From SFTJ01 sp045613305 (GTDB taxonomy: Bacteria; Bacteroidota; Bacteroidia; Bacteroidales; Muribaculaceae): a DNA stretch of 47,151 bases. The stretch covers positions 1-47,151 of the forward strand of contig JAZLAU010000010.1 in the NCBI GenBank assembly GCA_045613305.1. The letters run 5' to 3'. Positions 1 to 7,949 of this stretch are shown here, piece by piece. Position numbers and translations under genes: made by a program. Every line of letters starts with the position of its first letter. The stretch's first letter is position 1. The notes below the pieces were generated by a model. That model saw only the letters and a list, made by a program, of their open reading frames with translations, had not been told where the DNA came from and did no database searches.

Positions 1-117
1 TACACTTAAAAAACACCATCACATCACGCCCCCTGCATAGCAACGAAATAGCCTTCAATAACAGCATGCATCGCCGCACATTTACATTTACAAACGCAAA
101 TCTACACCCCATCTCAG

Positions 118-150
118 AACACCTCCAATTAGGGTGTTAATAACTTTTTT
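118..150 (+). terminator. Weak terminator-like hairpin
   Basis: AACACC at 118-123 can pair with GGTGTT at 133-138, and six T residues follow at 145-150. The stem is only six pairs and the T run is offset by several bases, so this is a tentative end for a gene left of the window. Confidence 0.3.
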
Positions 151-161
151 CGCACTTGCGT

Positions 162-200
162 AAAAAATCGTGATTTGATTTTGTAAATCACGGATTTTTT
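162..200. repeat. AT-rich inverted repeat over the dcw promoter
   Basis: The arm AAAAAATCGTGATTT (162-176) is the reverse complement of 185-200 apart from one bulged G; the loop is 177-184. Outside the arms the heptamer TTGCGTA occurs in direct orientation at 156-162 and 200-206. The repeat overlaps the likely -33 element of the rsmH promoter. It could be a regulator site or a GC-poor bidirectional terminator; the sequence alone does not decide. Confidence 0.6.
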
Positions 201-213
201 TGCGTACCTTTAC
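180..213 (+). promoter_or_regulatory. Probable promoter of the dcw cluster
   Basis: TACCTTTA at 205-212 matches the Bacteroidota -7 element TAnnTTTG except for its last base. A TTTG at 180-183 stands 21 bases upstream, near the accepted -33 spacing. The transcript would start near 220 and have a leader of about 100 bases before the rsmH ATG. Confidence 0.5.
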
Positions 214-323
214 AACGATATTGGCCTTTTAGCATTTCTAAAATAACCATTTATCATTTAAAAAATTGTTTAAAATGTGGTGCTCAAAGCATAGTTAACA
301 GGTTTCATTTCGTAAACTCGCAT

Positions 324-1232
324 ATGGAAAAACAGAAATATCACACACCGGCTTTACTCAACGAATGCATTGAAGGCCTCAACATCAATCCCGACGGGAC
401 TTATGTTGATGTCACCTTCGGTGGCGGCGGTCATTCGCGCGCCATCGTTTCTCATTTGAGCAACAATGGTCACCTATATAGTTTCGACCAAGACCTTGAG
501 GCTTATGCCAACCGCATCGACGACAGCCGATTTACTTTTGTACACAGCAATTTCGCCTATCTTTCTAACTTTATGCGCTTTTATGGAGTGGAGGCCGTTG
601 ACGGAATTTTGGCCGACCTCGGGGTTTCGTTTCACCACTTCGACGACGAAAAGCGAGGCTTCTCGTTCCGTTTCGAAGGCGACCTCGACATGCGAATGAA
701 TCAAAGCAGCCAACGCGACGCTCGAAACATAATTGCCGAATATAGCGAAGAGCAGTTGGCTAACATGTTCTACCTTTACGGCGAACTGAAAAACTCACGC
801 AAACTGGCCAGCGCAATAGTGAAAGCACGCGATAAAGAAAGCATCACCTCGGTGCAACAATTGCTAAACATCATTCGCCCATTCATCAAGCCTGCACAAG
901 AAAAGAAAGAATTGGCGCAAGTGTTCCAAGCATTGAGAATTGAGGTCAACAACGAAATCGATGTGCTGAAATCGCTGCTCACTCAAAGCCTGAAAGTGCT
1001 TCGCCCTGGTGGCCGAATTGCGGTCATCACCTATCACTCGCTCGAAGACCGATTGGTGAAAAACTTCTTCAAGAGCGGCAACGTGGAAGGCAAAATCGAA
1101 AAAGACTTTTTCGGAAAAGTTAACACGCCATTCCAACTTGTGAACAACAAAGTGATAGTGCCCTCTGACGAAGAAGTGGAACGCAACCCACGCTCTCGCT
1201 CCGCAAAACTGCGCATTGCGCAAAAACTATAA
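324..1232 (+). CDS. rsmH: 16S rRNA m4C1402 methyltransferase RsmH (MraW)
   Basis: RsmH transfers a methyl group from S-adenosylmethionine to N4 of C1402 in the decoding site of 16S rRNA. The 302-residue length is normal for the family. The cofactor-binding motif VDVTFGGGGHS lies at residues 28-38, ADLGVS at 97-102, a GFSF...LDMRM motif follows, and ITYHSLEDR plus NPRSRSAKLR mark the C-terminal part. The ATG at 324 gives the usual short N terminus before HTPALLNE. This is the first gene of the dcw cluster in the window and is followed after 29 bases by the ftsL-like gene. Family assignment is secure. Confidence 0.97.
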   Translation: MEKQKYHTPALLNECIEGLNINPDGTYVDVTFGGGGHSRAIVSHLSNNGHLYSFDQDLEAYANRIDDSRFTFVHSNFAYLSNFMRFYGVEAVDGILADLGVSFHHFDDEKRGFSFRFEGDLDMRMNQSSQRDARNIIAEYSEEQLANMFYLYGELKNSRKLASAIVKARDKESITSVQQLLNIIRPFIKPAQEKKELAQVFQALRIEVNNEIDVLKSLLTQSLKVLRPGGRIAVITYHSLEDRLVKNFFKSGNVEGKIEKDFFGKVNTPFQLVNNKVIVPSDEEVERNPRSRSAKLRIAQKL

Positions 1233-1261
1233 GCAAAACACCGTAAAAGAAAACAGAAATT

Positions 1262-1618
1262 ATGCGTAAAGACAAGCAAAATACCGAACCCAAAGAGGCC
1301 ACCGACAACCTTTTGGTGAAACTTTGGAAAGGCCAGATGATTCCAGTGCACTTCTTCAAAAAGCACTGGATTGGCACTCTGGCCATCACCGGAATGCTGC
1401 TTATGTCAATCGCTAACAAATATAGTTGCCAACAAAAAATCACCGAAATCAAGCAACTCGAAAATCAACTTCAAATCGAACAAGCCAACCGAATCGTCAC
1501 CAGTGCCACTTACAATTCACTGATTAGAGAAAGCAGCATGATTCAGCTTGTCGACACAATGCACATCAACCTGATGTCGCCCGAAAGACCACCTTATAAT
1601 TTGTCACAGTATGAATAA
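1262..1618 (+). CDS. FtsL-like division protein, single membrane span
   Basis: This 118-residue protein has a charged cytoplasmic N terminus, one transmembrane segment at about residues 36-51, and a periplasmic part with a short coiled-coil-like stretch at about 58-85. That architecture and its place between rsmH and ftsI are those of FtsL, which joins FtsB and FtsQ to activate septal wall synthesis by FtsW and FtsI. Sequence identity in this family is too low to recognise FtsL directly, so the call rests mainly on position and topology. Its stop codon overlaps the ftsI start by eight bases, suggesting coupled translation. Confidence 0.8.
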   Translation: MRKDKQNTEPKEATDNLLVKLWKGQMIPVHFFKKHWIGTLAITGMLLMSIANKYSCQQKITEIKQLENQLQIEQANRIVTSATYNSLIRESSMIQLVDTMHINLMSPERPPYNLSQYE

Positions 1619-3689
1619 AAAATCGAGAAACAAAAGAAACATCTTATTTCGGTATGAGGTAGTGATAGCCGTGCTGCTGATTTTTGCGGCCCTAATCCTC
1701 GCCGAATTGGTACGCACCACCGTGGTGCAAGCCGACTTATGGAACAAAAAGGCCGAAGACCTTGTTCGCGCCGAAATACCCATCATTCCAAGCCGCGGAA
1801 AAATTCTTGCCGACAACGGCTCTATACTGGCGGCCGACGTTACCTTCTACAACGCTTGCATCGACTTCAAGTCGGAAGGATTCAAAGAAAAAAGTTTTCG
1901 CGACTCTCTGCCTAAACTCAGCGAGGCTTTAGCAAAGTTCAAGCCAGGCAAGACCGCACAGGAATGGGCCGACGCATTAAACAAACAATTGAAAACACGG
2001 CACAACCGCGCGTTCACTCTATTCACAAAACTATCAGACAACGAGGTGAAGGAGTTGAGAAAATTGCCATTCCTCAACCTACGCCGCAACCATAGCGGAT
2101 TCTACACCACATCGGTGAAAGTCCGCACCAAGCCATACGGCTCGATGGCCTCGCGAAGCATAGGCAACGTGGGCGAAAACAGCAACCGCGAAATACATGG
2201 CCGTTCTGGTTTGGAAATGGCGCTCGACACTTTCCTTTATGGTAAGGCCGGAATTGCTGAAAGCGTGCAAATTACCACCGGCATGACTCGAATGGTGAGA
2301 GAAGCAGCCGTGCCAGGTTACGACATAACCACAACCATCAACGTAGAGTTGCAGGACATTGTGGAAGAACAACTCGAAAAAATGTGCATCGAAACCGACG
2401 CCAAATGGGGCACTTGCGTGCTCATGGAAGTGGCTACGGGCGAAATAAAAGCCATCTCTAACCTTGAGTGGAACGATAAAGCCAAAGGCTATGTGGAAGG
2501 CGTGAACCATGCCGTGCTTGGATATGAACCCGGTTCGGTGGTAAAACCAATTTCTATGATGGTGGCCCTTGAAGACGGTTTGGTGAGCGACATCGACAAA
2601 CCAATTGCCACCGGCTACGAAGTGATTTATGAAGGCCGAAAAATTAAAGACCCTCACGGCGGCAAAGCCCTAACTCCTCGACAAATCATCGAAACCTCTT
2701 CAAACATTGGCATGTCGAAAATCATCACCTCGGGCTTCGCAACCGACAAAGGCTACGCCAAAGAGCCCGGACGCTTCCGCGACCGCTTGGAAGAAATGGG
2801 ATTTTTCGAGCCATTTAACAGCGGTATCAGCGGCGAGCAAGTGCCCACCGTGCGACGCTTGGGCAACCGCAAAGCCGACCGTGTGGCTCTAACACGAATG
2901 TGCTACGGCTACACCACTCTCATTCCGCCTTTGCGCACGTTGGCCATGTATAACGCAATTGCTAACGACGGAAAATATGTGCGTCCGCACTTGGTGAAGA
3001 AATTCTCTCGCGATGGAAAAACCGATTCGATAGTGCCAGTTACATACATTCGCCAGCAAGTGTGCGACTCGGTTAACGCTGCCAAGCTGCGCATAATGCT
3101 GCGCGACGTGGTGTGGGGCGAACACGGCACAGCACGCCATTTTGTGCAAGACCCTTATGTGGAAATTGCCGGCAAAACCGGCACTTGCTTCACCAACGAA
3201 GGCGGAGCTTACACCAACACTCGAAGACTTTCGTTCTGCGGATTTTTCCCTTACGACAAGCCTAAATACTCTTGCATTGTGGTAATGCTTCGTGCAAATC
3301 GCGGTGCTGCGGCCAGCAGCGGCATGGTGCTGCGCAATGTGGCTCGCAAAATGTATGCCAACGGATTCCTTGGCACCGAAGCTAAAAGCGAGCCCGAAAA
3401 GAACCCGCAGTCGGCTGTGTTCTATGCCACAAACAACAACGAAAGCAGCAAGCAAATATCTTCAAACTTCAACATAACAGGCGCTCGCACATTTGCAAAC
3501 CCTAAACAACCACAAAACGGAGGTGTGCCTAATGTGAAAGGCATGAACATTCGCGAAGCCATCAATATGCTTGAGCGTGCCGGGCTTTCGGTGGTTATCG
3601 ACGGCAACGGATATGTGGCATCGCAAAGCATAGAACCCGGAGCAAGTTTCAAACGCGGACAGCAAATAAAACTACAACTCCGCAACTAA
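1611..3689 (+). CDS. ftsI: Septal penicillin-binding protein (FtsI/PBP3) with PASTA domain
   Basis: FtsI is the inner-membrane transpeptidase that cross-links septal peptidoglycan. A single membrane span lies at about residues 14-33, followed by the dimerisation domain with RGKILADNGSILA. The catalytic motifs are all present: SxxK with Ser309 and Lys312, SxN at Ser363-Ser364-Asn365, and KTG at Lys522-Gly524. The last 60 residues form one PASTA domain (NVKGMNIREAINML onward), usual in this phylum but absent from the E. coli protein. The 692-residue length fits. The gene overlaps the ftsL-like gene by eight bases and precedes murE by 23 bases. Confidence 0.96.
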   Translation: MNKKSRNKRNILFRYEVVIAVLLIFAALILAELVRTTVVQADLWNKKAEDLVRAEIPIIPSRGKILADNGSILAADVTFYNACIDFKSEGFKEKSFRDSLPKLSEALAKFKPGKTAQEWADALNKQLKTRHNRAFTLFTKLSDNEVKELRKLPFLNLRRNHSGFYTTSVKVRTKPYGSMASRSIGNVGENSNREIHGRSGLEMALDTFLYGKAGIAESVQITTGMTRMVREAAVPGYDITTTINVELQDIVEEQLEKMCIETDAKWGTCVLMEVATGEIKAISNLEWNDKAKGYVEGVNHAVLGYEPGSVVKPISMMVALEDGLVSDIDKPIATGYEVIYEGRKIKDPHGGKALTPRQIIETSSNIGMSKIITSGFATDKGYAKEPGRFRDRLEEMGFFEPFNSGISGEQVPTVRRLGNRKADRVALTRMCYGYTTLIPPLRTLAMYNAIANDGKYVRPHLVKKFSRDGKTDSIVPVTYIRQQVCDSVNAAKLRIMLRDVVWGEHGTARHFVQDPYVEIAGKTGTCFTNEGGAYTNTRRLSFCGFFPYDKPKYSCIVVMLRANRGAAASSGMVLRNVARKMYANGFLGTEAKSEPEKNPQSAVFYATNNNESSKQISSNFNITGARTFANPKQPQNGGVPNVKGMNIREAINMLERAGLSVVIDGNGYVASQSIEPGASFKRGQQIKLQLRN

Positions 3690-3712
3690 TTACAAACACC
3701 ATTTTTTTAGTT

Positions 3713-5182
3713 ATGAGCAAGTCAATTAAAGAAATAACTGCAGGACTAAAAATCACAAATGTGATTGGCAGCCTCAACACCACTATCAGCAACGTAATTT
3801 GCGACAGCCGAAAGGCATGTCCGGGAGCAATGTTTGTTGCCATCAACGGCTTTGCCGTAGACGCACACAAGTTTATCCCCGACGTGGTTAGCAACGGTGC
3901 GGCGGCTATTGTGTGCGAGCATCTGCCAAGCACTATCAACGAAGGCACCACCTACATAGTGGTCGAAAACACCACCAAAGCGCTGCCTTTAATTGCCGCT
4001 AACTGGTTTGACCACCCGTCGAAGAAACTGAAATTGGTGGGTGTGACAGGCACCAACGGCAAAACCACCACAGCAACTCTGCTTTATGAGATGGCCGAAA
4101 TGATGGGCTATCAGGCCGGCTTGCTTTCAACTGTGCGAAACATTATCCACACAACCATCATCGAAGCCAAACAAACCACTCCCGACCCTCTGTCGCTGCA
4201 ACAATTGCTGCACGACATGGTGGAAGCCGGTTGCGAATATGCTTTTATGGAAGTCAGCAGCCACTCAAGCGTGCAGCACCGAATCGACGGCCTGCACTTT
4301 GAAGGTGCGATTTTCACAAATCTCACTCGCGACCACCTCGACTTTCACAAAACGGTGGACAACTACATAAATGCGAAAAAGGCATTTTTCGATATGCTCC
4401 CAAGCACTGCCTTCGCCATTACTAACATCGACGACAAGCAAGGACTGGCAATGGTGCAACACACCAAGGCAAAAACCTTAACCTACTCGCTACGCGCTCT
4501 TGCCGACTTTAAGTGCCGCATCGAAGAAAGCCGTCTTAACGGAACTTCGCTAAACATCAACGGTCGCGACCTGGAAGTGCTGTTTACCGGCAAATTCAAT
4601 GCCTATAACCTAACAGCAGTGTATGGCGCATGCGTGATGTTGGGCTGGGACATCGACGAAATATTAACCAAGATGAGCATGCTTGTGCCTGTGGCCGGAC
4701 GTTTCCAAACCTTCTTGTCGCCAAAGGGCTATACAGCAGTTGTAGACTATGCTCACACCCCCGACGCCCTCGAAAATGTGCTTAGCAGCATTCGCGAAGT
4801 GCTCAACAACAAGGGCGAAATAATCACTGTGGTGGGATGTGGCGGCAACCGTGACGCCGGTAAACGCCCTATCATGGCCCGCGACGCTGCCAACGGCAGC
4901 AACCGAGTGATTCTCACCAGCGACAACCCTCGATTTGAGGATCCTGAAGAAATTTTGCAGCAAATGCTCGCAGGACTAACGCCTGAAGATTTGCGCCGAA
5001 CACTAAAAATCACCGACCGACGCGAAGCCATTAAAGTGGCTTGCCAATTGGCAAACCCTGGCGACGTGGTGCTGGTGGCAGGAAAAGGACACGAAAACTA
5101 CCAAGAAGTGAAAGGTGTGAAGCACCACTTCGACGACACCGAAGTGATTCGCGACATTTTTGCCGACGAAATAGCATTCTGA
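3713..5182 (+). CDS. murE: UDP-MurNAc-tripeptide ligase MurE, probably meso-DAP specific
   Basis: MurE adds the third amino acid to UDP-MurNAc-L-Ala-D-Glu using ATP in the cytoplasm. The ATP-binding loop GTNGKTTT has its lysine at residue 117. The DNPR motif at residues 404-407 is the form found in ligases that add meso-diaminopimelate, whereas lysine-adding enzymes differ here, so the peptidoglycan is probably DAP-type. The C-terminal ligase domain contains VDYAHTPDAL and GKGHENYQ. The 489-residue length is normal. It lies between ftsI (23 bases) and mraY (53 bases) in the same operon. Confidence 0.97.
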   Translation: MSKSIKEITAGLKITNVIGSLNTTISNVICDSRKACPGAMFVAINGFAVDAHKFIPDVVSNGAAAIVCEHLPSTINEGTTYIVVENTTKALPLIAANWFDHPSKKLKLVGVTGTNGKTTTATLLYEMAEMMGYQAGLLSTVRNIIHTTIIEAKQTTPDPLSLQQLLHDMVEAGCEYAFMEVSSHSSVQHRIDGLHFEGAIFTNLTRDHLDFHKTVDNYINAKKAFFDMLPSTAFAITNIDDKQGLAMVQHTKAKTLTYSLRALADFKCRIEESRLNGTSLNINGRDLEVLFTGKFNAYNLTAVYGACVMLGWDIDEILTKMSMLVPVAGRFQTFLSPKGYTAVVDYAHTPDALENVLSSIREVLNNKGEIITVVGCGGNRDAGKRPIMARDAANGSNRVILTSDNPRFEDPEEILQQMLAGLTPEDLRRTLKITDRREAIKVACQLANPGDVVLVAGKGHENYQEVKGVKHHFDDTEVIRDIFADEIAF

Positions 5183-5235
5183 CACCTAATTCACCTTTTT
5201 AAAACGATAACAACAATTACACTATATAACATAAT

Positions 5236-6498
5236 ATGCTGTATTACATCTACGAACTATTGCAAGGATATGACATTCCGGGAGCGCGATTGATGACTTA
5301 CATCACATTTCGCTCGGGTGTGGCCCTTGCCCTATCATTATTTATAGCCATAGTGTTTGGCCGTAAAATCATCGACCGCTTGCAACTAATGCAAGTAGGC
5401 GAAATAGTGCGCGATTTAGGTCTTGAAGGACAATTGAGCAAAAAGGGTACTCCAACCATGGGGGGTATCATCATTATCATCTCTATTTTGGTGCCTTGCC
5501 TGCTCATCGGACGACTCGACAATGTGTATATGCTCCTAATGATTTTCTCTACTGTGTGGTTAGGATGTTTGGGATTTGCCGACGACTACCTAAAACTCAA
5601 ACGCCACAACAAAGATGGTCTAAAGGGCAAGTTTAAAATTGTTGGGCAAGTGGGCCTCGGCATTGTGGTTGGCCTCACCATGTATCTCAGTCCCGACATT
5701 GTGATGCGCCAAAACGTGGAAGTGGAAAACACCACCAACCACGAAATAGTGGTGGAACATCAAGCCGAAAACATCAAATCGGCACAGACCACCATCCCTT
5801 TTGTTAAGAACAACAACTTCGACTATGCATCGTGCACACGCTGGATGGGCGAGCATGCCGAAACAGGCGGATGGATTCTGTTTATCCTCATCACCATTTT
5901 TGTCATCACTGCCGTGAGCAACGGAGCAAACCTTACCGACGGGCTCGACGGGCTCTGCACCGGAACATCGGCCGTGATTGGCGTGGCGCTGGCCATTATG
6001 TGCTACCTCGGCGGACACATAATGTACTCAAGTTACCTCAACATCATGTACATCCCCGACAGTTCGGAACTTGTGGTGTTTGCAGCAGCATTTATCGGCG
6101 CCACAATCGGATTCTTGTGGTATAACTCGTTCCCGGCTCAAGTGTTTATGGGCGACACCGGCAGCCTCACTCTCGGTGGCATTATTGCCGTGTTTGCAAT
6201 CCTAATTCGCAAGGAACTTCTCATTCCTGTGCTTTGCGCAGTGTTCTTCATCGAGGACCTTTCGGTAATGCTACAAGTGGGCTACTTCAAATACACCAAA
6301 AAGCGCTACGGTGAAGGCCGACGAATATTCAAGATGACGCCGTTGCACCATCACTTCCAAAAACCCGGAAATGCCGGCATCGACGCTATAATTCAGCGCC
6401 CTATCCAGGCAATCCCCGAACCGAAAATCGTTATCAGGTTCACTCTTATCGCCATACTTTTGGCTGTGGTGACTTTTGTTACCTTAAAAATCAGATAA
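5236..6498 (+). CDS. mraY: Phospho-MurNAc-pentapeptide transferase MraY
   Basis: MraY transfers phospho-MurNAc-pentapeptide onto undecaprenyl phosphate to form lipid I in the inner membrane. About ten hydrophobic segments are visible, with the family motifs GTPTMGG, FADDYLK, NLTDGLDGL, FMGDTGSL and a late HHHFQ. At 420 residues it is about 60 longer than the E. coli enzyme; the extra length is mainly a hydrophilic insertion at about residues 155-205, which begins after LSPDIVM. Insertions in this place are common in Bacteroidota. It is the fifth gene of the cluster, 43 bases before murD. Confidence 0.97.
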   Translation: MLYYIYELLQGYDIPGARLMTYITFRSGVALALSLFIAIVFGRKIIDRLQLMQVGEIVRDLGLEGQLSKKGTPTMGGIIIIISILVPCLLIGRLDNVYMLLMIFSTVWLGCLGFADDYLKLKRHNKDGLKGKFKIVGQVGLGIVVGLTMYLSPDIVMRQNVEVENTTNHEIVVEHQAENIKSAQTTIPFVKNNNFDYASCTRWMGEHAETGGWILFILITIFVITAVSNGANLTDGLDGLCTGTSAVIGVALAIMCYLGGHIMYSSYLNIMYIPDSSELVVFAAAFIGATIGFLWYNSFPAQVFMGDTGSLTLGGIIAVFAILIRKELLIPVLCAVFFIEDLSVMLQVGYFKYTKKRYGEGRRIFKMTPLHHHFQKPGNAGIDAIIQRPIQAIPEPKIVIRFTLIAILLAVVTFVTLKIR

Positions 6499-6541
6499 TT
6501 TTGAAAAAAACAACTATATAGCATTTTCCCACAATAAACAT

Positions 6542-7885
6542 ATGAGCAAACAACGAATAGTAGTGTTAGGCGGCGGAGAAAGCGGCACAGGTGCAGCAAT
6601 TCTCGCCAAAGCAAAAGGCTTCGACGTGTGGTTGAGCGACATGGGCGCAATTAGCGACAAATACAAGCAACTCCTCGATGCAAACGAAATTGCATGGGAA
6701 GAAAAGGCCCACACCGAGAGCAAAATTTTGGCGGCCGATGAGGTGATTAAAAGCCCCGGCATTCCCGACTCTGCCCCTATTATGAAAAAAATATTGGCTC
6801 TTCATATACCGGTGATTTCAGAAATTGAATTTGCCGGACGCTACACCGATGCCAAAATGGTGTGCATCACCGGTAGTAACGGAAAAACCACTACCACCCT
6901 GCTCACCTATCACATTTTGCAAAGCGCAGGCCTAAATGTGGGATTGGCCGGAAATGTGGGCAAAAGCCTTGCTCTGCAAGTAGCTACCGAGCATCACGAC
7001 GTGTATGTGATTGAGTTAAGCAGTTTCCACCTCGACAACATGTATGAGTTTAAGGCCAATGTGGCTGTGATTATGAACATCACCCCCGACCACCTCGACC
7101 GATACGACTACAAGATGGAAAACTATGTGGCAGCCAAGTTCCGCATTACGCAAAACCAAACCAGCGAAGACTCATTTATCTTCTGGCAAGACGACCCAAT
7201 CATCGCTGCCCAACTTAAGAACCTAAAAACCGAGGCTCGCTTGTTGCCTTTCAGCGAATTTAGCACCGACGACGCTGCAGCCTACACCGTTAACGACATG
7301 CTCGAAATTGCATGCGGTGACGAAAAGTGGCAAATCGACCGCAGTGCGCTGGCTTTGCAAGGATTGCACAACCTCTACAACTCAATGGCAGCAGCCCTTT
7401 CGGCTTCAATTCTTGACATAAAAAAGGACACCATCAGAAAGGCTTTGGCCGACTTCCAGGCTGTGGAACACCGCTTGGAGTTTGTGGCAAACATCAACGG
7501 TGTGAAATATATCAACGACTCTAAAGCCACTAACGTAAACAGTTGCTGGTATGCCCTCGAAAGCATGAAGCAGCCCACTGTGCTAATTCTTGGCGGCAAA
7601 GACAAAGGCAACGACTACTCTGAAATAGAAAAATTTGTTTGCGAAAAGGTGAAAGCAATAGTGTGCCTTGGCGTCGACAACACCAAACTCCACTCGTTCT
7701 TCGACGGCAAAGTGCCTACCGTGGTCGATGCCGGCAGCATGGAAGAAGCAGTGGCAAAATGTGCTCAATTGGCAGCACCCGGCGATGCCGTGCTGCTCTC
7801 GCCTTGCTGCGCCAGCTTCGACCTTTTCAAGAGTTACGAAGACCGTGGCACTCAATTCAAGAATTGTGTTAACAGAATGAAGTAA
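6542..7885 (+). CDS. murD: UDP-MurNAc-L-Ala:D-Glu ligase MurD
   Basis: MurD adds D-glutamate to UDP-MurNAc-L-Ala with ATP. The N-terminal Rossmann region begins VVLGGGESGTGAA at about residues 7-19 and binds the UDP part. The ATP loop GSNGKTTT has Lys115; NITPDHLDR, INDSKATN and LSPCCASFD are typical MurD motifs. The 447-residue length is normal. It follows mraY by 43 bases. The 60-base gap to ftsW contains a small hairpin and a mini reading frame, listed separately. Confidence 0.97.
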   Translation: MSKQRIVVLGGGESGTGAAILAKAKGFDVWLSDMGAISDKYKQLLDANEIAWEEKAHTESKILAADEVIKSPGIPDSAPIMKKILALHIPVISEIEFAGRYTDAKMVCITGSNGKTTTTLLTYHILQSAGLNVGLAGNVGKSLALQVATEHHDVYVIELSSFHLDNMYEFKANVAVIMNITPDHLDRYDYKMENYVAAKFRITQNQTSEDSFIFWQDDPIIAAQLKNLKTEARLLPFSEFSTDDAAAYTVNDMLEIACGDEKWQIDRSALALQGLHNLYNSMAAALSASILDIKKDTIRKALADFQAVEHRLEFVANINGVKYINDSKATNVNSCWYALESMKQPTVLILGGKDKGNDYSEIEKFVCEKVKAIVCLGVDNTKLHSFFDGKVPTVVDAGSMEEAVAKCAQLAAPGDAVLLSPCCASFDLFKSYEDRGTQFKNCVNRMK

Positions 7886-7886
7886 T

Positions 7887-7900
7887 CCCTCATTGTGAGG
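7887..7900 (+). promoter_or_regulatory. Small hairpin covering a GAGG ribosome site
   Basis: CCTCA (7888-7892) pairs with TGAGG (7896-7900) across a three-base loop just after the murD stop. The GAGG of the right arm sits seven bases before the ATG at 7908, a good Shine-Dalgarno position in a genome where such sites are rare. A folded hairpin would hide it. A five-pair stem is modest, so function is uncertain. Confidence 0.4.
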
Positions 7901-7907
7901 TAATAGT

Positions 7908-7949
7908 ATGAATAAAAATGTAACTAACAAAAAACACAGAAAATTATGA
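7908..7949 (+). CDS. Possible 13-codon leader peptide overlapping ftsW start
   Basis: ATG at 7908 opens a 13-codon frame encoding MNKNVTNKKHRKL. It ends with TGA at 7947-7949, which overlaps the ATG of ftsW (7946-7948) in the ATGA arrangement typical of translational coupling. A GAGG lies seven bases upstream. No conserved peptide is recognised, and an AT-rich gap could produce this by chance. If translated, it would deliver ribosomes to the ftsW start. Confidence 0.3.
   Translation: MNKNVTNKKHRKL

Larger units (their letters stand above)
1..323. other. Non-coding region upstream of the dcw cluster
   Basis: No convincing coding sequence is seen here on either strand. The stretch holds a weak hairpin followed by T residues, a long AT-rich inverted repeat and a probable promoter for rsmH, each listed separately. 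The gene mraZ, which usually lies just before rsmH in this cluster, is not found here. Confidence 0.7.

Noticed and set aside
2079..2657. 192-codon open frame on the - strand
   Set aside because: Antisense to ftsI and rich in His and Phe, as expected for a shadow frame.
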